In this document: piece by piece, positions 34,770 through 44,899 of the stretch
Layout of the letters: each line of letters begins with the position of its first letter
Numbering within the stretch: the stretch's first letter is position 1
NCBI RefSeq assembly: GCF_900115185.1
Contig: NZ_FOVN01000001.1
Span: forward strand, 1-64,000
From: Algorimicrobium echini
GTDB taxonomy: Bacteria > Bacteroidota > Bacteroidia > Flavobacteriales > Flavobacteriaceae
Reading direction: 5' to 3'
Length of the DNA: 64,000 nucleotides
Notes under the pieces: generated by a model
Told to the model about the DNA's origin: nothing
The model's database searches: none
What the model saw: the letters and a program-made list of their open reading frames with translations, nothing else
Made by a program: the position numbers and the translations under genes

Positions 34770-36233
34770 TTATTTTTCTAATTGTTTTAATAATTCTTGA
34801 ACAATTTTAAAATCATCGAAATCAAAACGTTCACCATGTATTTCTTGATAGGTTTCATGCCCTTTCCCAGCAATAAGAATAATATCATTGGGTTTTGCCA
34901 TTTGACAAGCTGTTTTAATGGCTTGTTTTCTATTAATTATTGAAACGGTCTTTTTAAAATTTTGAGGCTCAACACCTGCTTCTACCTCATTTAAAATCGT
35001 TTCTGGATTTTCTGTTCGTGGATTATCACTGGTAAAAACAACTTGAGTACTCAAAGCGGAAGCAATATGCCCCATTTTTGGTCGCTTGGTTTTATCGCGA
35101 TCACCACCACAACCAACAACCGTTATAAGTTCTTCGTTTTTTGTTCGGATGCTATTAATGGTTTCCAATACATTTTTCAAAGCATCAGGTGTGTGTGCAT
35201 AATCTACAATAGCAGTGATTTTTGATTCTGAAATTAGATACTGAAAACGACCTGAAACACTTTTTAAATCGCTTACCAACCGTAAAATTTCAACTTTTTC
35301 TAACCCTAATAATTCAGCGGTTGCGTAAATAGCCAACACGTTATAAGCATTGAAACTCCCAATTAAACGTGTCCAAACTTCGTTATCATTAATTTTTAAC
35401 AATAATCCTGTAAACTGATTTTCTAAAATTTGCGCTTTATAATCTGCATAACTTTTTAAGGCGTAGGTATATTTTTTAGCTGCGGAATTCTGCAACATCA
35501 CTAAACCATTTTTATCATCTACATTTACAAGTGCAAATGCATCTTTAGAAAGCCCATCGAAAAATGCCTTTTTAACATCGCGATATTCTGCAAAACTGCT
35601 ATGATAATCTAAATGGTCGTGTGTTAAATTGGTGAAAATCCCACCTTTAAAGTGCAAACCTTCAGTCCGTTTCTGGTGAATACCATGCGAGCTAACTTCC
35701 ATAAAACAAAACTCGACTCCAGCATCATTCATTTGCTTTAAATAGCTATTAATAGTTATAGAATCTGGTGTAGTATGTGTGGCCTTGAATTCCATATCGT
35801 TTACCATAATTTTAACGGTAGACAATAATCCAACTTTGTAACCAGCACTTTTAAACAATTGGTACAACAAGGTGGCAATTGTTGTTTTACCATTAGTACC
35901 TGTAACACCAACTAGCTTTAAATTAGCCGAAGGCATACCATAAAAATTTGAAGCCATAATAGCCAAAGCACTCGATGTATTTCTTACTTCAACATAAACT
36001 ACATTATCAGCTAAAGTATCTGGCATGTGCTCACAAATAACAGCCACACAGCCTTGTTTAATGGCTGTTTGAATATAATCATGACCATCTGAAACCGTGC
36101 CTTTTATAGCAATAAACACATCCTTTGTAGTTACCTTTCTAGAATCGAAAACTAGATTATTAACAGACACAGTTGTACTTCCTGCAACAGCAAGTAAGGG
36201 TACTTTATAGAGTATGTCTTTTAATATCATCAT
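34770..36233 (-). CDS. murE: UDP-MurNAc-tripeptide synthetase (meso-DAP adding)
   Basis: Adds the third stem-peptide residue. 487 residues; ATP loop GTNGKTT at 112-118, HTTPDS near 155, THDHLDYH near 210 and the specificity motif DNPR (in [10 protein letters not shown], about residues 404-413), which marks enzymes that use meso-diaminopimelate rather than lysine. So this organism's cell wall should be of the DAP type. The start overlaps the ftsI stop by 4 nt. Confidence 0.95.
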   Translation of the reverse strand: MMILKDILYKVPLLAVAGSTTVSVNNLVFDSRKVTTKDVFIAIKGTVSDGHDYIQTAIKQGCVAVICEHMPDTLADNVVYVEVRNTSSALAIMASNFYGMPSANLKLVGVTGTNGKTTIATLLYQLFKSAGYKVGLLSTVKIMVNDMEFKATHTTPDSITINSYLKQMNDAGVEFCFMEVSSHGIHQKRTEGLHFKGGIFTNLTHDHLDYHSSFAEYRDVKKAFFDGLSKDAFALVNVDDKNGLVMLQNSAAKKYTYALKSYADYKAQILENQFTGLLLKINDNEVWTRLIGSFNAYNVLAIYATAELLGLEKVEILRLVSDLKSVSGRFQYLISESKITAIVDYAHTPDALKNVLETINSIRTKNEELITVVGCGGDRDKTKRPKMGHIASALSTQVVFTSDNPRTENPETILNEVEAGVEPQNFKKTVSIINRKQAIKTACQMAKPNDIILIAGKGHETYQEIHGERFDFDDFKIVQELLKQLEK

Positions 36234-38236
36234 GACGCTTGAATAGTTACTATTTGGTTTTTCTTTATTTTTTGGCCTTTAGAAATAGACTGACCTTTTA
36301 CTGGACCAACACCTTCCACTTTCACCTTTAACCCCATGTTTTCCAATAGAGCTATGGCATCCATAGCTGGCAAGCCAATAACATTTGGCATGATAGTTCT
36401 ATAGGTTTGTGCTGTTTTAAAATAGGCGTTATATTCAGCGTTCACCGCAATATCATTTACTTCCAAAGTCTCAACCTCATCTATTATTGGTGTATCGGTG
36501 AAGATTTTTTGAGCAATCCGTTTAAAAACTGGACCTGAAACATCAGCTCCATAAAAGCCTTTCTTGACACTTGGTTTATGAATAACCACAATACATGAAT
36601 ATTTAGGGTTTTCAGCTGGAAAATAACCTGCAAATGAAGATACATACCGTTTATTTTCATTCCAGTCTTCTTTCCAATACTCTGCTTTAGCAGTTCCAGT
36701 TTTGCCAGCCATAGAAAAATAAGGTGAGTACAACGAATTTCCTGTGCCACGAACAACCACATTCTTCAAAATTTCCTGCATTTCCTTGATGGTTTTATCC
36801 GATGCTATTTTCTTATTGATGATATACTTTTCGAACGTTTCTATATTTTTATCGAGCTCTTTTACTGATTTAATAAAACGCGGTTTCACCATAACACCAT
36901 TATTAGCAATAGCATTATAAAATGTAAGAGTTTGCAACGGTGTTAATTCCATATTGTAACCGTAGGCCATGGAAGGCAAAGCATTCTTACTCCAAATATC
37001 ATCACCTGGACTAGGTATTACCGGTTTACCTTCACCCAGAATAGGCAGTCCTAAAGGCTTGTGTAACGACCAACTCTTTATACGATTGATAAATTTTTCA
37101 GGGCTTTTAGAGTAATGCTCGTCTATTATAGAAGCCAACCCAATATTGGAAGAAACCTCTAATGCACGAGCTGCCGAAATTTTCCCGTAACCACCATGCT
37201 TGGAATCTGTAATTGCACGACCATAAAACATTTTCCGACCTTTTTTGGTATCGACAATTGTTGATGTATCAATAACCTTATCTTCCAAAGCTGCCATTAA
37301 AGCCATTACTTTAAACGTAGAGCCAGGCTCATGAGATTCACCTACAGCATAATTTAATTTTTCATAATATCCACCGCTTTTCGTTTTTCCTAGATTAGAA
37401 ATTGCACGAATTTCGCCTGTAGCCACCTCCATTACAACAACACAACCGTGCTCTGCTTGATAAAACTCCAACTGCTGCAATAAAGCATGATGTGCTATAT
37501 CTTGAATATTAACACTTAAGGTCGTGTAAACATCATAACCATCTTGTGGTTCTATTTGATTAAAATCTGCAATAGGTTTCCATTGCCCTTTTCCAATTTT
37601 TTGTTTTAAACGCCTACCATCTGTACCACGTAAATATTTAACCCCAAATGCACCATCAATTCCAGCTCGAGTTGCGTTGCCATTTTCATCAAAACGCTCA
37701 TACCCAATGGATCTTTGTGCAATTCCACCTAAAGGATGCTCCCGTTTCGTTGTTTGCTCAACAATTAAACCACCTTTAAAAGCACCCAAACTCAATAATG
37801 GAAAATTACGAATACGCACATAATCTGAATACCCAATATCGCGAGCTAGCAAATAATATCTGTTTTTATTAGCACGTGCTTTTCTAATTTCTTTTTGATA
37901 GTAAGACGATGGCTTTCCTGAAAATTTAGATAGTGAATCGCATAATGGTTTTAACAGTGATTCAAACCGAGTAGAGGTTGGCGTTAATGCATCTATACGA
38001 ATATCGTATTTTGGAATAGAGGTAGCCAATAAATTACCATTAGCCGAGTAAACATTACCTCGGTTGGCAGGAATTACTACATTATCTATAATGCGCTCTT
38101 CGGCCATGCTTCGGTATTTTTCACCATGTAGCATTTGGATGCTTAAAAGTTTAAACACAACTGCTAGAGCGAAGATGAACATACATCCTGCTACAAAATA
38201 CAATCGGTTTAATATGTTCTTCTCGTTTGTTGCCAA
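36230..38236 (-). CDS. ftsI: Divisome transpeptidase FtsI (PBP3) with PASTA domain
   Basis: A 668-residue class B penicillin-binding protein that cross-links septal peptidoglycan. It has one membrane anchor (about 12-32), a pedestal domain starting at VIPANRGNVYS (54-64) and the transpeptidase triad: SxxK in GSTFK (S306, K309), SSN at 362-364 and KTGT at 512-515. A C-terminal PASTA domain (about 609-668) is present, unlike E. coli FtsI but as in Bacillus SpoVD/Pbp2B relatives. It follows the small FtsL-like gene by 6 nt. Confidence 0.95.
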   Translation of the reverse strand: MATNEKNILNRLYFVAGCMFIFALAVVFKLLSIQMLHGEKYRSMAEERIIDNVVIPANRGNVYSANGNLLATSIPKYDIRIDALTPTSTRFESLLKPLCDSLSKFSGKPSSYYQKEIRKARANKNRYYLLARDIGYSDYVRIRNFPLLSLGAFKGGLIVEQTTKREHPLGGIAQRSIGYERFDENGNATRAGIDGAFGVKYLRGTDGRRLKQKIGKGQWKPIADFNQIEPQDGYDVYTTLSVNIQDIAHHALLQQLEFYQAEHGCVVVMEVATGEIRAISNLGKTKSGGYYEKLNYAVGESHEPGSTFKVMALMAALEDKVIDTSTIVDTKKGRKMFYGRAITDSKHGGYGKISAARALEVSSNIGLASIIDEHYSKSPEKFINRIKSWSLHKPLGLPILGEGKPVIPSPGDDIWSKNALPSMAYGYNMELTPLQTLTFYNAIANNGVMVKPRFIKSVKELDKNIETFEKYIINKKIASDKTIKEMQEILKNVVVRGTGNSLYSPYFSMAGKTGTAKAEYWKEDWNENKRYVSSFAGYFPAENPKYSCIVVIHKPSVKKGFYGADVSGPVFKRIAQKIFTDTPIIDEVETLEVNDIAVNAEYNAYFKTAQTYRTIMPNVIGLPAMDAIALLENMGLKVKVEGVGPVKGQSISKGQKIKKNQIVTIQAS

Positions 38237-38242
38237 GCTGAA

Positions 38243-38560
38243 CTACTTTTGAGATTTAACTTTAATCTTGGTTGGTGGAATTTCAGAAATTGCCAATCCT
38301 TTTTTTTCCATTTTCAATTCTACAACGGTTTCTTTTTTCAGCTCCATTAAGCGCGTCCTACCATCAACAAAAGCCGACCGCAACTCTTTAGCTTCATTAT
38401 TTAATCGGGCAATGTGATGCACTTTTTTGTCTGCACTGTGTGAGCTGGCTATCATAACAATTGCTAAAACAGAAACAAACAAAATCATCCGCCAGCTTTT
38501 AGGCGCATCTTCGTTTATTAAAAACGTTCCTTTTAGTATGTTATTAAACCCTTTTTTCAT
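38243..38560 (-). CDS. FtsL-like divisome protein
   Basis: A 105-residue protein with one membrane segment (about 24-42, WRMILFVSVLAIVMIASS) followed by a short coiled coil (KKVHHIARLNNEAKELRSAF, 45-64, and a further 25 residues). This shape and its place between rsmH and ftsI match FtsL, which bridges FtsQ to FtsW/FtsI. Sequence similarity across the family is too weak to claim it from sequence alone. The tail ends KIKVKSQK. Confidence 0.8.
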   Translation of the reverse strand: MKKGFNNILKGTFLINEDAPKSWRMILFVSVLAIVMIASSHSADKKVHHIARLNNEAKELRSAFVDGRTRLMELKKETVVELKMEKKGLAISEIPPTKIKVKSQK

Positions 38561-38576
38561 TGTATATTTAATAGAA

Positions 38577-39482
38577 TTATATTTTTTTAGCTATTCTAAG
38601 TTTAGCACTTCTTGCTCGATTATTTGCCTTAACCTCCTCTTTCGACGGTACAATTAAACTACCAACTTTTTTTAATGGCACTTCAAAATTACCATAGACA
38701 TCACGCTCTGGTTCACCTTCAAAAAGCCCATTTCGTATAAATCGTTTTACCAGCCTATCTTCCAAAGAGTGATAAGAGATAACACTTAAACGCCCACCTG
38801 GAACCAAAATTTCTGGCGCTTGTAACAAGAACGCTTTTAACACTTCTATCTCCTGATTTACTTCAATACGAATAGCTTGATATATTTGTGCTAATACTTT
38901 ATTCTCCTTTTTATGTTGAAGAAATGGCTTTAAAGCCAATTTCAATTGATCGCTAGTTTTTATTGGTTCTGTTTTTCGATATTCTAAAATGGCGCGAGCC
39001 ATAGCATTTGCCTGCCGTAATTCACCGTATTGCCAAAGCACTTGACTTATTTGCGCTTCTTCATAATCATTGACAACATGATATGCAGACAACTCACTTT
39101 TCTGATTCATTCGCATATCTAAATTTGCCTCAAATCGGGTAGAAAAACCACGTTCTGCCACATCAAACTGATGAGACGACACGCCAAAATCAGCTAAAAT
39201 ACCATCTACCGCTTTCACACCGTAGAATCGCAAAAAACGCTTCATAAACTGAAAATTTTCATGAATTAGCGTAAAGCGCTCGTCATCAATTGTGTTCTCA
39301 AGTGCATCTGGATCTTGATCAAAAGCATAAAGCTTCCCATTCACCCCTAAACGCTTTAATATTTCCCTGCTATGCCCACCACCTCCAAAGGTAACATCCA
39401 CATAAACACCGTCTTCTTTGATATTTAAACCATCAACGGTTTCTTTGAGTAAAACTGGATTATGATATTCCATAGTCGTCAT
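38577..39482 (-). CDS. rsmH: 16S rRNA (cytosine-1402-N4) methyltransferase
   Basis: Methylates N4 of C1402 in 16S rRNA. 301 residues; starts with the conserved YHNPVLLKE (5-13), SAM loop DVTFGGGGHS near 29-38, DFGVSSHQFD near 100 and SYHSLEDRLVKRF near 218-230. It starts inside the end of mraZ (23-nt overlap); a second ATG three codons in (39473) is equally possible. The mraZ-rsmH pairing is near universal. Confidence 0.95.
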   Translation of the reverse strand: MTTMEYHNPVLLKETVDGLNIKEDGVYVDVTFGGGGHSREILKRLGVNGKLYAFDQDPDALENTIDDERFTLIHENFQFMKRFLRFYGVKAVDGILADFGVSSHQFDVAERGFSTRFEANLDMRMNQKSELSAYHVVNDYEEAQISQVLWQYGELRQANAMARAILEYRKTEPIKTSDQLKLALKPFLQHKKENKVLAQIYQAIRIEVNQEIEVLKAFLLQAPEILVPGGRLSVISYHSLEDRLVKRFIRNGLFEGEPERDVYGNFEVPLKKVGSLIVPSKEEVKANNRARSAKLRIAKKI

Positions 39483-39930
39483 CGTCTTGTCCCATTACCT
39501 CTTCAGCCAAATCGGCAAAATCGCCTGTGGCATCATCAATAACCTGTTCGTATTTATCTTTATCCCAAATCTCAACTATGTTTATTGCACTAGACATCAC
39601 AATTTCTTTTGAAATATCTGCAAAAACCACCAAATCCTTTGGAATAAGCAAACGCCCTGTAGCATCAACTTCAACAATCTTTACACCAGCCGTAAAACGA
39701 CGGATAAAATCATTGTTCTTTTTCTTGAACCGATTAAGCTTATTAACTTTCTGCATAAGCGCCTCCCATTCTGCCATTGGATACAATTCCAAACACGGTT
39801 GAAAAACTGCTCGCTTCAGAACAAAACCATTTTGAAGAGCTGGCGCTAATTGTTTTTTCAGCGCAGCAGGCAACATCAAACGTCCTTTTGCGTCTACTTT
39901 ACATTCGTATGTTCCTATTAATGAGCTCAA
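39460..39930 (-). CDS. mraZ: Transcriptional regulator MraZ
   Basis: A 156-residue DNA-binding protein with two MraZ/AbrB-type beta-hairpin repeats. Each has the DAKGRLMLP / DATGRLLIP motif (residues 13-21 and about 90-98). MraZ proteins form rings and bind direct repeats ahead of their own operon, controlling the dcw cluster. The candidate repeats are at 39981-40010. It is the first gene of the cluster, with a predicted leader of about 25 nt. Confidence 0.95.
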   Translation of the reverse strand: MSSLIGTYECKVDAKGRLMLPAALKKQLAPALQNGFVLKRAVFQPCLELYPMAEWEALMQKVNKLNRFKKKNNDFIRRFTAGVKIVEVDATGRLLIPKDLVVFADISKEIVMSSAINIVEIWDKDKYEQVIDDATGDFADLAEEVMGQDDDDYGIS

Positions 39931-39962
39931 AGCGGTTTTTGTCGATTCTCGGGTTTAAGTTT

Positions 39963-40010
39963 CAAATATATTGAAAATTTTACCACCTTTTACCACTTTC
40001 TACCACTTTG
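39963..40010 (-). promoter_or_regulatory. mraZ promoter with three-repeat MraZ operator
   Basis: On the minus strand, three 10-bp direct repeats read CAAAGTGGTA, GAAAGTGGTA and AAAGGTGGTA (40010 to 39981). Eleven bases downstream is an exact -7 box, TATATTTG (39970 to 39963). MraZ in other phyla is known to bind repeated GTGG-type half-sites spaced at one helical turn ahead of its own gene. Position upstream of the -7 box, over the -33 region, fits repression or modulation of dcw transcription. Confidence 0.7.
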
Positions 40011-40192
40011 TTGATAATTTTTCGATTATCTGTTGTTAAATGGGCTCATAAACACCCAAACAAGCACCTTATCTATTACCTATCAAGTATTTAAACCATA
40101 CTAAATTTTAACATAATTCAATTGTTAATATCTTGAATAGATTTCAACCTTGGAGGTTTCAAGAAATATGGATATATTATCAATGATTTACC

Positions 40193-40200
40193 TATATTTG
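40193..40200 (+). promoter_or_regulatory. -7 box of the alpha/beta hydrolase gene
   Basis: TATATTTG is an exact TAnnTTTG match 25 nt before the hydrolase ATG. No convincing -33 element is visible. It opens the divergent + strand unit back to back with mraZ. Confidence 0.5.
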
Positions 40201-40225
40201 TTTTAAAGAAAAGACTAACCAATTA

Positions 40226-40990
40226 ATGGCGCACAGATTAAAAAAAGAAAAAAGCTATAGTTACATAGAGGTAGGTGAAGGTAAACCCATAATTGTTTTA
40301 CATGGTTTAATGGGTGGATTGAGTAATTTTGACTCTGTAACCAACTATTTCAGTCAAAAAGGATATCGGGTAATTATTCCCGAATTACCAATTTACTCCA
40401 TGTCGCTTTTAAAGACAAACGTTAAAAGTTTTGCCAAATACCTACATGACTTTATAGAATTTAAAGAGCTTGAAGATGTAATCTTATTGGGAAACTCCTT
40501 GGGTGGTCATATTGGATTGTACCACACTAAATTATATCCTGAAAAAGTAAAAGGCTTAATTATAACAGGAAGCTCTGGACTTTACGAAAGCGCTATGGGA
40601 GGCGGTTATACAAAGCGTAGTGATTATGAGGTAATTAAGAAAAAAGCTCAAGATGTTTTTTACGATCCTGAAGTAGCTACAAAAGCCATTGTTGATGAAG
40701 TTTATGAAACTGTAAACGACAGACACAAACTAATAAAAACCTTGGCTATTGCTAAAAGCGCTATCCGTCATAACATGGCAAAAGATTTGCCAAATATGAA
40801 GACACCAACTTGTATTATTTGGGGAAAAAACGATACGGTTACACCTCCAGAAGTGGCAGTTGAATTTGATGAACTATTACCAGATTCAGAATTATTTTGG
40901 ATTGATAAATGTGGCCACGCAGCCATGATGGAACATCCCGATGAATTTAACACCATTCTAGATGGTTGGTTAACAAAACGCGGACTATAA
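40226..40990 (+). CDS. Alpha/beta-fold hydrolase
   Basis: A 254-residue cytoplasmic hydrolase. The oxyanion region HGLMGG is at 26-31, the nucleophile elbow GNSLGG gives Ser near residue 93, the acid is probably Asp in WGKNDTVTP near 200, and the base is His in DKCGHAAMMEHP near 230. The triad is complete. Substrate is unknown; the family covers esterases, lipases and ester-bond cleaving enzymes of ring degradation. It is followed 40 nt later by engB and lies in a divergent position to mraZ. Confidence 0.85.
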   Translation: MAHRLKKEKSYSYIEVGEGKPIIVLHGLMGGLSNFDSVTNYFSQKGYRVIIPELPIYSMSLLKTNVKSFAKYLHDFIEFKELEDVILLGNSLGGHIGLYHTKLYPEKVKGLIITGSSGLYESAMGGGYTKRSDYEVIKKKAQDVFYDPEVATKAIVDEVYETVNDRHKLIKTLAIAKSAIRHNMAKDLPNMKTPTCIIWGKNDTVTPPEVAVEFDELLPDSELFWIDKCGHAAMMEHPDEFNTILDGWLTKRGL

Positions 40991-41030
40991 AACAGTAACT
41001 CTTAAAAACCCAAAATTCTGGGAAAAAGCT

Positions 41031-41633
41031 ATGGAAATTAAATCGGCAGAATTTGTAATGAGCAATTCTGATGTTGCAAAATGTCCCAAAAACTTGGTTC
41101 CTGAATATGCCTTTATTGGCCGAAGTAATGTTGGGAAATCCTCATTAATCAACATGCTTACCAGCAGAAAGAGTTTAGCTAAAACATCAGGAAGACCAGG
41201 AAAAACACAACTCATAAACCATTTTTTAATTAATAAAAATTGGTATTTGGTAGATTTACCAGGATATGGGTATGCACGTGTTTCTAAAAGCTCAAAGAAA
41301 ACGTTTCAGAAATTTATAACTGATTACTTTACACAACGCGAGCAATTGGTATCCGCTTTTGTTTTAGTGGATATTAGACACAAACCGCAGCCAATAGATT
41401 TAGAGTTTATGGCATGGATGGGTGAAAACGGCATTCCTTTTTCCATAATTTTCACCAAAGCTGATAAGCTCAAACCGCAAGCCATTTTAAACCATGTAGC
41501 CGATTACAGTGCTATTATGCTAGAAACATGGGTCGATATGCCCAATTACTTTATTACATCTTCCTCAAAAAGTATTGGTAAAGAGGATGTCTTGAATTAC
41601 ATTCATGAGCTGAATGAAAACATGATGGAGTGA
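41031..41633 (+). CDS. engB: Ribosome-biogenesis GTPase EngB (YihA/YsxC)
   Basis: An essential GTPase needed for assembling the large ribosomal subunit. 200 residues; G1 GRSNVGKSS (28-36), G2 threonine in KTSGRPGKTQ (54-63), G3 DLPGYGYARV near 75-84, G4 TKADK near 145. These are the strongest family marks. It converges on the ABC permease gene with only 13 nt between the stops. Confidence 0.95.
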   Translation: MEIKSAEFVMSNSDVAKCPKNLVPEYAFIGRSNVGKSSLINMLTSRKSLAKTSGRPGKTQLINHFLINKNWYLVDLPGYGYARVSKSSKKTFQKFITDYFTQREQLVSAFVLVDIRHKPQPIDLEFMAWMGENGIPFSIIFTKADKLKPQAILNHVADYSAIMLETWVDMPNYFITSSSKSIGKEDVLNYIHELNENMME

Positions 41634-41646
41634 GTGCTGTTAATTA

Positions 41647-42735
41647 TTATGACGACTTCACATCTAAAGCATCCCGAAGCGCATTACCCATGAGCATAAA
41701 TGCCATAACCAAGCTCATAATACAAAACCCTGGAATTAATGCCAAATACGGCTTGCCAAGTATGATATAGTTATAATGATCTTTTATCATAGCTCCCCAA
41801 CTTGCCATAGGTGGTTGTGCTCCAATACCCAAAAAGCTCAAACCACTTTCAATTAGAATAGCGGCTGCAAAATTAGCTGCCGAAATAACAATAACTGGTG
41901 CCATAATGTTTGGTAAAATATGCTTGGTAATTATTCTAAAATCATTAAATCCTAGCGCACGAGCCGCAGTAACATACTGCATTTCTTTTACACCCATTAC
42001 TTGACCACGCACAACACGAGCCACTTCTACCCACATGGTTAATCCTACAGCGATAAATACTTGCCAAAAACCTTTTCCTAAAGCTAACGTAATGGCAATT
42101 ACTAAAAGCAAGGTTGGTATAGACCAAGACACATTTATAAACCACATAATAATAGCATCCACGCGACCACCAAAATAGCCAGCCACACTACCCATAAAAA
42201 TGCCAATTACCAAAGAGATAAAAACAGCTATAAAACCTATAAAAAAAGATATTCTAGCACCAACAAGTATCCTACTTAATAGATCTCGACCATATTTATC
42301 AGTACCAAAAAGAAAGGTTTTATTTGAAATTAATTCATGTTCAGAAAGGCCGTTCATTCCTATTGATTTAGTCAAACCCTCTAAACCATCAGACGCATAT
42401 TCTGTATAGGATAATGTATTATTTTGGATAGAATAAGCCGTTATTGGGATTTCAGTATCTTGAATTTTTTTTCCAAAAAACACATTTGACAGGAACGATT
42501 GTTCAATTTCTGATTGTTGCGGAATGGTCAGCATTTGAACCGCAAACCCGGGTTTTTTTGAATGAATAGATAAATGCATCTGATTCGCATACTGCGAATT
42601 ATCAGGCGCTATTACATATGCAAATATGGAAATGAGCCCAATAAAAACAATAAATCCCAAACTAAAAACGCCCCAGAAATCTTTCTTAAATTTCTGGAGC
42701 GCTAATTGACTTAATGAGTTTGATTGTTGACTCAT
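41647..42735 (-). CDS. Oligopeptide-type ABC transporter permease (DppC/OppC-like)
   Basis: A 362-residue inner-membrane permease. One N-terminal helix (about 25-45) is followed by a periplasmic stretch of about 90 residues, longer than in E. coli DppC, then the TLFGTDKYGRDLLSRI-type motif (about 141-155) and five membrane segments. The EAA loop that contacts the ATPase is AARALGFNDFRIITKHILPN (about 244-263). No partner permease, binding protein or ATPase is next to it, so the rest of the importer is encoded elsewhere. The gene ends 13 nt from engB, and starts 7 nt after the protease gene, so the two are cotranscribed. Confidence 0.88.
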   Translation of the reverse strand: MSQQSNSLSQLALQKFKKDFWGVFSLGFIVFIGLISIFAYVIAPDNSQYANQMHLSIHSKKPGFAVQMLTIPQQSEIEQSFLSNVFFGKKIQDTEIPITAYSIQNNTLSYTEYASDGLEGLTKSIGMNGLSEHELISNKTFLFGTDKYGRDLLSRILVGARISFFIGFIAVFISLVIGIFMGSVAGYFGGRVDAIIMWFINVSWSIPTLLLVIAITLALGKGFWQVFIAVGLTMWVEVARVVRGQVMGVKEMQYVTAARALGFNDFRIITKHILPNIMAPVIVISAANFAAAILIESGLSFLGIGAQPPMASWGAMIKDHYNYIILGKPYLALIPGFCIMSLVMAFMLMGNALRDALDVKSS

Positions 42736-42742
42736 GAATTCT

Positions 42743-44899
42743 TTAATCCTTAACTGTCGCTATTTTTTTAATATTATATGATGTTTTTAAATCTTCTAAA
42801 ACATGCAATGCCTCTTCCACATAAACGTCCTTACTTAAACTTTCATGCCAGCGCTGACGCTTATCCCTTAAAACCGTATCCTGTTCAAATAGCTGCTGTT
42901 CATAGGGTAAAGATTCATAAGTTAAATTCGTTTTATACTCGCCGATTTTATCAAATGTTTTGGACTCTGTTTCATTAGCGTCCAATTGTGCTTTGTATTC
43001 TTCATAATTTAATGGATAGGTTTTTTCATCCATTCTAGCACGAACCCATTGTGCATTATCAGCAATTAACTTTAATTGTTCATTATTCTTCATACGCTCA
43101 TTACTCATTTTAATGGTTGTATCGTAATCAAAATATCCTTCCCATAATTTATAATCGGCAGCATCTATTTCATCCCAAGAAAGCGGATTTTTCTGATCCT
43201 TTTCACCAATATCAATAAAACTGAAACGGTCTGGAACTATTACATCACTTTTTACACCTTCCAATTGTACCGATCCTCCATTTATTCTATAGTATTTTTG
43301 TCTAGTTACTTTTAAAGCACCCAAATCGCCTTCTTTATTATTCCTAACCATATCATTTAAATCGTAAAATGATTGAACAGTTCCTTTTCCGTAGGTTTGT
43401 TTGCTTCCAATTATAATAGCGCGTTTATAATCTTGCATAGCAGCTGCCATAATTTCGGATGCTGATGCTGAAAACTCATTGACTAGGATGACTAATGGAC
43501 CATCCCAAACAATAGATTTATCGGTATCATTTAATACTTCTTTAGGATTTTGTGTTGAACGTACTTGAACTATTGGACCATCTTCAATAAACAAACCTGC
43601 CATTTCAACAACAGCTTGTAGTGAGCCTCCACCATTATTCCGTAAATCCAATACTAGACCTTCCATGCCTTGCTTTTTAAGTCGAATAATTTCGTTCTTA
43701 ACATCTGTAGCGGCATTTAACTTTTGATAATCTTCAAAATCAGCATAAAATTTTGGTAAATTAATAACGCCAAACTTCTTACCATCTTTTTCAACAAAAG
43801 CTGATTTTGCATGAGTTTCTTCTATTTCAACAATATCACGTGTAATTTTAATAACTTTAGATGTACCATCCACCTTTTTAACAGTTAAAAACACGTTTGT
43901 TCCTTTAGGGCCTTTTATGAGTTTAATAGCATCATCAATACGCATTCCTGTTATTGTAACAGGCTCTTTTTCGTATTCTTGACGCACTTTCACTATTATA
44001 TCGCCAACTTCTAATTCTTTACCTCTCCAAGCAGGTCCTCCAGAAATTAATTCAACAATTTTAGTATTATCATTTCGCTTTTGTAAGCGAGCACCAATAC
44101 CTTCTAACTTTCCAGCCATGTCTTGGTTAAAAGCTTCTTTATCTTGTGGCGCAAAATAGGTTGTATGAGGATCAAATTCTTGAGCAATAGCATTGATATA
44201 CATAACAAACCAGTCATCACGATCCATATCATCAATATAATCGTTGTAGTAAACGTCTATTGTTTTCAAAGTAGCTTCGCGCGATTCTTTTTCAATTTCT
44301 GCTACTGATTTTTTAGCAACACGATCAATCTTTAAAGAATCTGCTTGCGCATTCGTTTTCTCTAAATTTTTTTGTTCGTACATTAACTCATCATAATTTG
44401 ATAAATTACTGTACTTTAAACGTTGTCTCCAACGGTCAATTAACTCTTTCTTATTTTTTACGTAACCTATATTATCATAATCTGCATCATAGGTTTCGTT
44501 TTTAGAATAGTCGAAAGGCTTTGCTAAAATATCCTTATAAATTACTTTAGCTTCCTCGATACGCTTAATTAAACGCTCATGAGTTAAGTTAAAGAATGAA
44601 ATGTCGTAAGCTTTTAACTGGTTGTCTAATTCTTTTTTATACTTCGAAAATTCTTCAATATCCGATTTATAAAAGTATTGTTTCAACGGATCAATTTGAT
44701 CCAAATAGTCAGTGTAAACTGCTTCCGAAAATGTATCGTCCATAGCTTTAGGATCAAAATGACCACGCTCTAAAACGTAAGTTATTACTTGAATAAGCAG
44801 TTTATCCTTATCTGGATCATCAAATGTTTTGGTAGTAAAACTACAGGATGCAAATGCTAGAAGGAGCAAGAGCACTAATATGTTATAATTCCTTTTCAT
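42743..44899 (-). CDS. C-terminal processing (tail-specific) protease
   Basis: A 718-residue S41 protease of the Prc/Tsp kind, anchored as a lipoprotein: LLLLLAFASC puts the lipid cysteine about 20 residues after the ATG at 44899. An upstream ATG at 44917 would add six residues. N-terminal domain (DUF-type, about 30-210), PDZ domain near 235-330 (GIGARLQKRND and VVGDIIVKVRQ-like) and the catalytic core with NEFSASASEIMAAA (serine) and GSKQTYGKGTVQ (lysine) near 475-510. A C-terminal Tsp domain follows. It degrades or trims periplasmic proteins with exposed tails. Confidence 0.92.
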   Translation of the reverse strand: MKRNYNILVLLLLLAFASCSFTTKTFDDPDKDKLLIQVITYVLERGHFDPKAMDDTFSEAVYTDYLDQIDPLKQYFYKSDIEEFSKYKKELDNQLKAYDISFFNLTHERLIKRIEEAKVIYKDILAKPFDYSKNETYDADYDNIGYVKNKKELIDRWRQRLKYSNLSNYDELMYEQKNLEKTNAQADSLKIDRVAKKSVAEIEKESREATLKTIDVYYNDYIDDMDRDDWFVMYINAIAQEFDPHTTYFAPQDKEAFNQDMAGKLEGIGARLQKRNDNTKIVELISGGPAWRGKELEVGDIIVKVRQEYEKEPVTITGMRIDDAIKLIKGPKGTNVFLTVKKVDGTSKVIKITRDIVEIEETHAKSAFVEKDGKKFGVINLPKFYADFEDYQKLNAATDVKNEIIRLKKQGMEGLVLDLRNNGGGSLQAVVEMAGLFIEDGPIVQVRSTQNPKEVLNDTDKSIVWDGPLVILVNEFSASASEIMAAAMQDYKRAIIIGSKQTYGKGTVQSFYDLNDMVRNNKEGDLGALKVTRQKYYRINGGSVQLEGVKSDVIVPDRFSFIDIGEKDQKNPLSWDEIDAADYKLWEGYFDYDTTIKMSNERMKNNEQLKLIADNAQWVRARMDEKTYPLNYEEYKAQLDANETESKTFDKIGEYKTNLTYESLPYEQQLFEQDTVLRDKRQRWHESLSKDVYVEEALHVLEDLKTSYNIKKIATVKD

